Shown here in pieces: positions 35,901-47,900 of a stretch of DNA of 64,000 nucleotides. Position numbers and translations under genes: made by a program. The stretch is from assembly GCA_947579605.1 (NCBI GenBank), contig OX388311.1, forward strand, positions 30,382,951 to 30,446,950, given 5' to 3'. Numbering within the stretch: position 1 is the stretch's first letter; every line of letters begins with the position of its first letter. The stretch comes from Athripsodes cinereus. Taxonomy: Eukaryota > Arthropoda > Insecta > Trichoptera > Leptoceridae. The notes under the pieces were generated by a model, which made no database searches, was not told the DNA's origin, and saw nothing but the letters and a program-made list of their open reading frames with translations.

Positions 35901-38900
35901 AAATGACTAGATCACGAAGACAAGATCCTCGAACATAGACGCGTACTGAGCACAATGAACAGGATAACACGTATGAATTATTGCATGTTTTAGAATTGTT
36001 GAAATAACCTCTTTTCCCGGATATTTCAGGAGTCCTAAGACTCTTATTTATCTGTTTGGCTAATAATTTCTTTTTACTTTTATGTTTTGGAAATAAAAAT
36101 ACTGTGCAAAGACAGACGTGCATAAAAAGTTTATTTTTAACCTAAAATTATTCCGTAGTATCATCACTGTATGCAATATCCTTGTGTTGTGAAATCGCAG
36201 TAAGTTTTTTTATAATTATACCTGTTTTATCGCATGGTATTATACTTTTTGCTTTTCAGTATTGTTAGAAAACAATTTGACTTGTAATTGAAATTATATA
36301 TATTTTATCAATATTTTAAAACCTTTGAAAATATCTCATCTTACATTCCTCTTGTCTACATTGATATAATAAGTTTAAATATCATGTGAGTACAATTTAT
36401 AATAACATTCTCAAAGATGTAAGTGTGCGCCGTACGTGCAATCATTATTTGCACGATGTTCATTCATACATCTTGTTCAATGTACCTACAGTTGCATACT
36501 GTATTATGTATTGACAAAATACTCATTGTATATTGTACATCTGAAGTAAAAATTCATACCTTTTGAACCAACGCTTCTTAACACTGATTTATATGAAATT
36601 CTTTGGGCCCCATGGTTTGATTGGCCGCATTACCAATTTTTCCGTACTAATTTCTAGTCTATACTAAAGATATTCTGTATGGTTTTGGATGTAAACTGAC
36701 TTAACGATTTCACGTTTTTTGTGTATATTTTTATCTGTAGTTAGGTATTGTGTTTTTACTTCAAATTAATACCCAATAGTGCTTATAGTTTAAATCATTT
36801 TGATACAGATAGCATATTATATTTTAACCCTTTTAAAACCGTAAGACCGTAATGTTTTCACAAGTACCTATTTAAATATGCATCTCTTTTATATTATCAA
36901 AATTATTATTAAAAAATACAATGAAGCAACATTTTAAATTGTTATGGTTTTAGAAAAAAAAATATCCAATAAATATTTTCCTTAGTCCATAAAGGGACTC
37001 GTAACATAAAAAATATTAGTTTTATTAAAAATTAGTAACATTATGATTAGTTATAATGTTTATAATACTAAAAGAAAAAATATTATGGTGTTCTTAATGC
37101 AAAAAAAGGAAAAATAAAACATGAAAGTAAAGAACCGCAATATCATAAAAAAAATCGATTTCATAATCGTACATTTTTGAGCATTTATATTATTAAAGTA
37201 AATATCACAAGATCATAAAAATTATGACGAATGCAACATAAAATTTTCATATTGTAGTGGCAAAATATAAATCCAAGGACAATGGACAAAAAATCCAAGT
37301 ATGATTCTACAAAAAAAATTCAGAGTTTTAAATTGAATCTGAAAGATATTTTAAATGGCTGTTCAACTGCTCTGTTGTGTTGAGTTTTTTAAGAAACTGT
37401 ATTTGGTTGCTGTTTGTATTGTGGATATGTGTTTGTTTTTGTTGTTGTTTGGTGAGCGCTATTGTTTTATCTAAATTATATAAAATATGTTTAAACCCTC
37501 AAAGCACGAGCACTGCTCAATTTTGAGGGTCAAATATGTAATAAATGTGTTTTTTTTAGTGATAAGGTGTGTAGGTATGTAATATTATTAAATTGTAAAT
37601 TTTATTTTAGTAAAAATATTTGAATTTGAATCAACATACATACTATACTACTGATTTTCATTTTCCACATCACATCTGTACATACTCATAACGTCGTATC
37701 TTTCTGGAAATATATCTGAAATGAAGACGCACTAATTGTCTCATTTAAAGAAACTCATTGTATATTTCGGAAGTATGCTTCCCCTAAACCTTAAAGGGTT
37801 AAATGAATTCCATGTATCATATAAAACATTTTGTAAGAACCATATTACGACTCGAAAAATTAAGTGAAATATAAAAATAAATTGTTTTATATAAAGTAAT
37901 ATACATACGTTAAACAGTTTTATTTATTACCTTTATACCTTTAATCACATAAACTAACATATCTACTTAAAAAAGTAATACATACAGTTTTTGTCCTCGG
38001 AAATAATAATATTATAAGGCATATAATTTTGTTAGATATCAATAAAAACAGTAAATGTGATATGTTATTAAATGCTAATAGAATAAGTATTTACTGGTAA
38101 TGTGGTTTATTTTTAAAAAATAGAATATTTTATGCAGAATTAAAAGGTGCAAAGGTTAATACTTTTTTGCTGTATCAAGATTTTGACGATGACGTATTTT
38201 AATCTCCGCGCTAGAAAAATAAGATATTTATGGTGGTTATTTCTCATCGCAGAATTTTTGATGTTAAATGTCGCATTTTTAGTATTTTACGAATATCTGC
38301 CTTTTACAGGACACTCGAAAACTTACAAAAAAGAGCGGAAATCCTATTATATATATCGTCGATGGATCCACAAAACCTTCCATGTGTATTTTTTTTTTCA
38401 AAAATATTGATTACAAATTATTTGTCTCGTCAAACCGCATTTGAGATAGTTAAATCTGTTACGTGCTGCTTTTTCTTGGATCTAAAGAACGATACATGCC
38501 TTGAAATCCAACATACTTTAGAATTTCTAAGACACCTTCCGCGTAACTGTCTTCCAGTAAAACAGTTTTTTTTTATCCCCTGTAAAATCTTGATAAATGC
38601 ACATACGAGGTTTCGTAAATCCACCGACGATATTTTCTTCTGCCTTTCATATTCTATTCGCTTAAGATATTATCCTTTATTGCATTGTGCAAATTAAATA
38701 TGATATTTCGGCGAAGTTTCTAAAAATAATGCATTTTCATGGTTGCCGAATTTCGGCCTGTTTGTCAGGCAAAAGTTTACGCAAGACGTGATAAGATGGG
38801 TGAAGGGAAACGCGGAAGAGGAGCGTGATAAGTCGTGATGAGATGCGTGCATTATTAGTAGGTACCTACCTACGTAATACGCGTGTATCGTAGTAACAAA

Positions 38901-41900
38901 CGGTCAAGTTATTGCCTCATCACAGAGCAGCCAGACCAGGGACAGAGCAATGCGATAGCAATTACTTTATTTATTTAATTTGAGACATGTCACTCGTTCT
39001 GTATGTCTTTATTTTTAAGTGATTATTAAATATTGTCTGTCGTCTTTATCTCTGAGTGTTGACAAATTTTGACATTTTTGTTTGTGAATTCGTTTTTAAT
39101 TTTCTTCTTTTGTTATGTATTTTGCTATACGACTTTACTATGACGGCATATCCCACAATTGAGGTAGCCAGCAAACCAGCTGCATGTCATGAACATGCAA
39201 GCTGTCCTCTCCATGCTAACAAAAAATTAAGACATTTAGGATGGGTGACAAATCTCATCACTGAATTAAAGATGTAAATTGACTTTATTTTTTCGAACAC
39301 TTGCCTTTTACAGCACATTCAAAAACTTGCGAAAAAGAGTGGGATATCAATTCTTTGCTGGGGGCTTCCCGGAACTCTTGCGTATTTTACTTGTTAATTT
39401 TATGATAGATTTTTATGTGTTCTATTTGGCATATGTTTTTATAATAATTTTGTTCAAGACTCTAGTGTGATGAAGGAATAAATAAATAATTCAGTACGTC
39501 ACTTTCCCTGAATGTCTTTAATGATACGGGGAAAACGAATTTATTGCATGCAGAAAGTTTATTATCTATTCCGCTTGTGAAAGATATTTTTATAAAGAAA
39601 TTGAATACAGATAACCAGATTGTATTTTATTGCTAGCAAAATATATTATTTCTTAGTTGTATCTGTTGCGTAGAACACCACTGCACAAACACGTTCAAGA
39701 AGTGAATAAAACAATAATGAGTATTATCAAGTCAATTTCAATGCAACGATGAATATTATTACTGCACTACAGCCACTAAGCCTTGTTCGCACTTGGCAAG
39801 AAATTTAGTCGAGTGACTAGTAATTTAGTAACCAAACGTGTCTGAACGGCAATATTTTAGTCAAGCTATTTAGTCACTTACTAAAACTCACTAAATAAGT
39901 AAATACCAATTCATTTCACTCTATTTTTTCGGGCGAGTAGATCCTCCCTAGGTTTCGCGCTGCACCACTCGTATACTAAACTCGATCATAGATGTATGAA
40001 ACACAGAAAGTGTCGAAGCGAAATTAAATATTGGTACCAACCTACACAGAATGGTTATGAACAAATTACAAAAAGGACTAATGTAGGAATAAAAGAAAAA
40101 AGTTTCTTTTTTTTCTAAAGATGTTTATTTAGATTAATCAAGGTGTCGTATTTTATTGTATACCTTTACTGCGTCTCCCATTAATGGGATAGCTAGTGGA
40201 CTAACTGCATGTTATAAACATGCAAATTGTCCTCTCCATGTCAATTAAAATCAAGATATGCAAAATTGGTGACGTATCTATACTCTATACCTTATCGCTA
40301 AATCGAAGATGTTAATGTCTTTTTCGTGATGTTATGGATACCTGCCCTGTACAAAACACTAAAAAAACTCCGTAAAAGAGTGGAAGGCCTTTTTTATCGA
40401 GAACTTTTTTTTAATTTTAATACAGTACGTAGATATTAATCGTTAGTTTCTACGTAGGTATAATAGGCTCTGCTATAAAATCGCCCGTTGCACAAAATTA
40501 TTAGTTCCATATTGTTTTATTTTTTATTTCTCACTGAACAAACATTCAATACAAAAAATAATTACAACGTAATATTACACAGATTATACTCGTAGATCAA
40601 AAATGTTCCGTTATATTGTTACAAAATATCAAAGCACACTGCTATATTGATAAAATGACGCACTAATAAATTTTATGAATCTGTAAATAAACAATACACA
40701 TACCTATATAAGTATATAAGACAGTCTTAACTAAAAATATTTTTCTCTTTGGACACTTATTAGTCTCACATGGTGGTGGTGCCTTTCTAGTTTTATTTCG
40801 CCACTTGATTCTGTCGAGTGTATCCTCGACGGAGACATCGCAGTTCCGCACGTCTTATCTCACTACTTCACGCCATCTGTGCTTTGACCTTCCTCTCGCA
40901 CTCTTGCCCGTAACTTCGATACATTGTAGGTACTTTATTTCCTTCATACTCAGATGGTCTACTGTACACATGGCAGTACCATCGCAATCTGCTCTCCTGT
41001 ATCTTATCAGAGATATTCCGCACACCCAGACTCCCACGAATGTATGAATTTCGGATCTTATCAAACCGTGTGACCCCGCACATCTATCTTAGCAATATTG
41101 CTAAAAAATGGTACCTATGTAGTAAGCAATACATCAAACAGTAGTCAATAGTTGTTGATTGTGATACATTTGTTATTACTGTATTACGTAGCGTGATGTG
41201 TTTTCATTTTATAGGTAGGTACCTATATGTTTTGTGTTATAAAGATTTTTATTATTTTTGTTGTTCTGATTTTTCACAAACCTGCAGATGACCTAGAAAA
41301 TCCATTGTAGTATAGTGTAACATAATAGGTATTAAGGCAGAAATGGTAGAGGTCGATCAAGAGATAGGTACCTATATGGACCAACTGAAGAAGGACATGA
41401 ACTGCGCCACATACGTAGTAGAACTAAAGAGACTAGCTGAAAATAGGGAGGAATGGAGAAGAAAATCCAACGTCGTTGCAGACCAATCCAATGGATTGTA
41501 ACTCACTATTATATATTTTATGTTCATACCTAATGAATGGCGCACACTGCACAGCTGATTGGCGTCTATTGTCTGACAGGAGGAGGCAGTATCGGTATCA
41601 GTATCAGTTATAATATTATATCGATAGCGCCGCATAAACTTTCATATGTTACGTGACGATACGCTGCTTACACTATACCAGTCCAGCACTATATAATAAT
41701 ATACCTACTATACAGTATTACGGTACTTCGGACAGGTTTCACTTTCCATAATATACGTACATCCATATACGTATATAATCATACATACGCATCTATATAA
41801 TAATATCACACACCACACCATAGCGCTGACATAGACATACTATTGTTTCTTTAGATTATTTACTAATTATTTTATTGTTTTGTTGCTGATCGAACTAGCA

Positions 41901-44900
41901 GCCGATAAAGCGTTGAACTTAATCGTTCTGGCACCATTTACATAGGAAATCTTGACCTATTCGAGATCTGAAATATGAGTCTCTAAAAAAACGGTAATTT
42001 CTCGAATGGAGGACCTTATATCGGGACATTGGTGGAATTAGTAAACGATGTCTATGGACTCCGAAGGTTGGGACGCCTTTTTCACTTCTTCCGATTAGAT
42101 TTTGCACAGTGTTACATCGTGTAGACATGGTTCTGCCTACAATCAAGAGGTCTGATGCTATTATTTAGCCTGCGACGAATCATTGATTAGTAACGCAGTA
42201 TAAATTTTCTCTGACATCAAGTTCCAAACTTTATATCAAGACAACATACTTTTTCTGTTTCACTCCATAACATTAAGATGCTATTTGTCTCGCTTGTACC
42301 TACTACGTACCTATAAGTGAGTACTATATACCTGACTAAGTCATAAAAGTACCCATAAAATAAGAAAATAACAATTTTTTTAACTCAACACTTGTTTAAG
42401 ATTGATTTATATGAAATTATTTTGGACCGCAGAGTTGATTGGACTCACCACCAATTTTTCGTATGAACTATTCTATGCATAAACGACGCTGTATTTAGTA
42501 AATATTATCTGCTGATCTGTCGTCGGGTTATCAAAATAATACCTACACCTCATTACAATATACCTGCTCATTGCTTAACATTAACTTGTCGTACTGCCAA
42601 CTAAACTTTGAATCGTTTAATAAAACTGCATTTAATAAATATTAAAGTATTCCTCTACGTGCTAATGAAAATAAGATATTCAGGATGGGAACCATATCTG
42701 ATCGCTGAATCCAATATGTCAAATATCTTACGCATAATGTTTTATTACGAATACCTGACCTTTACACTACAGGACACTCGAAAACTCACAGAAAAGGTTG
42801 AGAGATTTATTTATTGCTGGGAACCCCATGAAAAAATGTAAATTCTTTCCGTAATTTATGAAATAGTTAATCATAATATTATGATGTAAGTTTAAGTATG
42901 CCGTCTGTAATATCTAATAATAATAATTAGAGTAACTGTCTCTATTACTTATTACCTGTGTACCGTTTATATCGTCCCTCATCTGACTAACTGTCGTAAC
43001 TGGTAAAATGTAAATTGTTCAGGAGAGCATTTTTAGTGTTTTGGCGTGCATAGTTTCGTCTCTCCCAGCTAAACGAAAGAGTCTAAATGTATTTTATTAT
43101 TTTATTTGTATTTTTATGAATCTCTGAATTATTTTTGTGATAATTAAATTTCCATAAGTATATTGGATTTATTTTTATGCACCGTCAAAGTAGATAGGAC
43201 CCTTTGTGAGACTTTTTTCCCATGGCCATATTTAGTTATGCTCAGATAGGACTTAACTATTTTAAGAGTCAAAGGTGAAAATAAAACGATTTTATAATTT
43301 AAGAAAGTATATTAATTAACAAGAGTGTTTACACTGTAATAAGAGCAGTTTTATGGGAAATAAAATGATAGTAAATCACTAAAAAATAAATTATTATGCA
43401 GATTATGGTGTTCGAGAATTCTCATCCTCATCATCAGATGTTAATAAATAAAATTTCGTGATTATTTTCAAAACAACGAATTTAGTGATGGAGGGACTTA
43501 TAAAACTCAGCGTGCTTGAGTAATCTTATCATCGGTGTATCGCCAGTAGTCAAAGACATCGAGTCAGCAGATTTTGCCTGGGAAATTTTAGATGGAGTGG
43601 ATTTGAGTTGAGAAATCTCGTTATGCAATATTATGTTAAATACTTGTCGTTTCAAGTATATTGAACGATAATTTGTTTCGCCATCACTAGTTTTAAAAGA
43701 AAACTTAGTAAGACTGTGTTTTTCTACTGAAAATTACGTCATCTCCGTTCAGTTTACATTTAGCCCTGTGTCGTCATTCGAAGGGAAAGAAGACGTAGCT
43801 CAATGGATAATTTCTTAAAATCCAAAAAATCTGAACAGTTGAGGGGTGTAACGATGTAAGGTTTGTTTCTACCTGCTAATTTGAAAACAGGAAGTAATTG
43901 ACTAGGAACAAAGATATTACCACTTTTCTTAAGCGCATAGTTAATAGCACTGTGTACCGAATCCCCTTCACTTTGTCCGTGACATGGAACAGATACGTTA
44001 TTTTATTTCATTATTATTTCTTGAATTATTTATAAAGTAAATTAAGGTAGAAGCGATTATTGAATTTTTGTTTTAACCGCAACAGCAGTCGGCAAATAAA
44101 TATACTTTTTATAACATTTTTCATCATACGAGTACATATTCAGAAAAGAAAAATCGCAGATTAAATTTTAGAGGAACCCTTCTTGCTTGCACCTTCATGC
44201 CACGTGTAACGATAGCACTCACCAGAAGGTATATCGTATATTGTGAAGTTATATACTAATAAACGTCTTTTATAGAAAACTGCCCTTACATTGCTGATTG
44301 GTAAGTTGATAACTTGCTGCATATCAAACGTAGCACACTGTGTTATAGAATCTTGCTGAGCTTTTGTTTTGCCAACCATTCTAGCAGGACGAACAAGTAT
44401 TTTTTTTCATTTTCATGCTTAAGATATTGATTTTTCAATTTAGTTTTAACATCTTCTGAGCTTTCGCAATATGTCGTTCACAAGCTACACTGATTCTTTT
44501 TCGGTAGATGGAAAGACAGGTTTTTTTTTATATTAAAACTCTTCTGTATGATACAAAACCTAGTTTTTCAGTATTGTTTTTCAAAGTATCCAGAAACATA
44601 GCGTACATGTTTCTCAATGTCAAGTCACTATGCAAGTATTTTCATGTCGTCTTTTCACGACAATAGTGAGACTCAACTTTTGGAAATCTCTCAATTTGTT
44701 CCTCAATATTGCGACTCATTCTCAGATCAATGTAAAAAGCTTTTCGATCGCCTCGATTTTCTTTATCTAAAATCCTCGCCGAAGTAACTATCGATAGCTG
44801 TTTCAACCGTTTTTTTTCCAACACTTATGTATTTTAAAAAAATGGCCGGCATATCTGATGTCCGTCTAGCAGATGATGATAATAAATTGTAAAATTTCTT

Positions 44901-47900
44901 CAAGACTCCGAAAATTTTCTCAAATTATTTCGGGAGTATATTCGTTGAAAAGAAAACATTGACGAGATGCTGCCTAACAAATTTCAATGTTTCACGCAGG
45001 TTTTAGTATTCACTATGCAACAATATTTTTGGATACTTGGGTCATATACTCCATTCTGTGATCTTTTAGTTGTTTATTTTTATTTATTTTTATTGACCTT
45101 AGAAGATTTTTTTCTTAGTATTTCCCTCAGTGAGCCGTCAACTTCAAAATCTTGTGGCTGCACTTCGTAAATATTTGACATATTAATTTTTTCAGTACTT
45201 AAATTATGATCGGGATATTGAGAATTTCTACTAAAATGATTCCAACAAAGAAAAATACTATCCTATGTGAAAATAAATAAAAAGTTATTCCCAGTTAATG
45301 TCTATACTAAGTATCGTATTTCAAGATAGGACCTACATTGGATATGTTTTTCATTTATAAAAAATCACACTAACTGTAGTATCTGCACTTACGTCCGTTA
45401 GTAAGATATTATTTTGATTAATTCGTAGATACGACAACAAATCAGAAAGCTGTTCCAGGATAATGGCAGCAGCTACAGCTGTGATCTTCGGTGAGAACAT
45501 GCGTATCAAATCACAATACATGGTGGCGGTCATAACTCAATTTTGCCAAAAAAGTCAGTTACGACAGTTAGTCAGACGAGGGACGATATTACATAACTAT
45601 ATAAAATAATAACCAATACTTAGTACCTTTATCTATATTATATTCATTGCTTATTATTTTTTTATTATGGAATAGATTCATTGCGTTTGTTTATAGAACG
45701 CGTATTATGTATTCTGCTCACGAGAACTCCATAAACCACAAAGTTACGCGTTACATTATTACGTATGCTTGTACCTACTGAAGACTACCCATATTTACTA
45801 AATCAGTGATTCTGAACCTGTGCACCCATATTCACTAAATCAGTGGTTCTTATCCTGTGGGGAATTTCCTACTGGTGGGGAATGGCTGAGTTGCCAGTTG
45901 GGGAATTTCATGCATACAAAAAATCCATATTATATCAAAATGTTCTCTTAGGGCCAATATTATAAAAGTCCGTTAGCTCAAGTTATTTTAAAATGGTCCA
46001 AAATTTGATATAACTACTCGTTTTTCAGCATTATAAACATCCGTTGATATTATTTCAGTAAAATGTTACCATCGGCTTTAACTGGCCGACCGACCAGGGG
46101 TTAGTTTTGACGACTAGCATTGCTGTCTCACTATTTGCCTGAAGAGAGAAAGAAATAACGATAGATGAATCTACGCACGTGTTTTGTTAGGATATATTCT
46201 CATAGCATCGCTGTCATTTAGGGCCAATATTATAAAAGTCCGTTAGCTCAAGTTATTTTTAATTGGTCCAAAGTTTGATATAACTACTCGTTTTTTAGTA
46301 TTATAAACATCCGTTAATATTATTTCATTAAAATTTTACCATCGGCTTCAACTGGCCGACCGACCAGGGATTAGTTTTTGGTAATTTGACGACTAGCATT
46401 GCTGTCTCACAATTTGCCTGAAGAGAGAAAGGAATAACAATAGATGAATCTACGCACGTGTTTTGTTAGGATATACTCTCATAGCATCGCTGTCATTTAC
46501 TCATTTGTTTTGTGTAAATTATGAGATTGTTGGGTGAAGTTTTTATGAATGGGGAGCAGGTAGATAAAAGTGACAGGCAAGATCTTATGTGACCACCGGT
46601 TGAAAACAATGGGTACAGTAGTCAAAAATATTTCTTTTTAACGAATTGTCAAAATAGTTTTATAATACAGTATCCAGTAGAATTTACGAACAGATCGCCA
46701 TTCGTTCGTAAAGTGTCGATATACTTACGAATATTGGGTTCCTCGTTTATAATATCGGCCCTTACTCATTTTTTTGTGTAAATTATGAGATTGTTGGGTG
46801 AAGTTTTTATGAATGGGGAGCAGGTAGATAAAAGGGACAGGCAAGATCTTATGTGACCACCGGTTGAAAACAATGGGTACAGTAGGCAAAAATATTTCTT
46901 TTTATTTATTTATTTATTTATTAATCAGAGACACAAACAGAAAGTTGACAAAATACACACAAAAAAATAAAAATAGCATACATTGATTCGGCCAGGCCAA
47001 CCCCCCAATTAAGTGTGTCTACAGCATACACATATTAATGTTAACAAAAGAATGATAGAAAAAAAAACCAATCAAACAAAAGCAGATCACAATCACCGCA
47101 GGCCCAGTACAAACTGAACCTGCACCAAACAAGCACCGATCAAAAAAACAAAAAATGTCAATCTACAAAGATACCAAAGTTGGAGGCAACACTCCTTCTG
47201 AACACCGTCAGTGAATGACAAAAGACATCCGCACCATCCACGCAATGTGAGCATAAAACATTATATAATCTACACATTCTGCTGATTGGACTATTTTGAC
47301 TGACATTGTTACTATGTCTGTCCATTAAGAAAGTTCTTAGGTTACGTAGGCGGGGATTTGCTGCATAAAAATTCAATGAACTGACCGACACAGTATCTAC
47401 ATTACCATTGATCATTTTATGAAGCATAGTGAGATCCGCAAGTATTCTCCTGTCCCTCAGTTTATCCATCTTAAAAAAGGAAAGACGATCCTCGTAACTT
47501 TTCAAAAATCTGCCCTGTCCAGCCCTATATGACAAACCTCTCGTGAAGCGTCTCTGGACCCTCTCTAATGCATCAATATGCACCTCGTACATTGGGGACC
47601 ATATCAGCGAGTTGTATTCTAGAGAGCTACGAACCAAGGAATAATACAAAATCTGGAAACTGTTTGTTCTTTTAAATTTATGCGAAATACGACTTATAAA
47701 TCCCAGTTTCCTATTTGCGCGCATGATGATATCATTATAATGACCACGAAAACTAAGACATTATTAAACTATTTTGACGAATTGTCAAAATAGTTTAATA
47801 ATACATATTTTTGTACATCTGTTGAATGATTGTGTGACGTTATAAAGTTTATCTGTATACTTGTAAAGGCAATTGCCGTATATTGTGTTAAAATAAATAA

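Larger units (their letters stand above)
34951..38214. other. AT-rich intron sequence with LINE scraps
   Basis: Contains two degraded LINE-B tails (35240-35345 and 35785-35990) and a LINE-3'-UTR-like block (36900-37640) with the CCCTCAAAGCACGAGC and GCTCAATTTTGAGGG pair, also seen inverted at 49090-49125. The stretch 36560-36700 resembles 42375-42500. Confidence 0.55.

Noticed and set aside
39780..39910. A MITE with repeated TTTAGTC blocks
   Set aside because: Internal short repeats are visible but no clear terminal inverted repeat or duplication.
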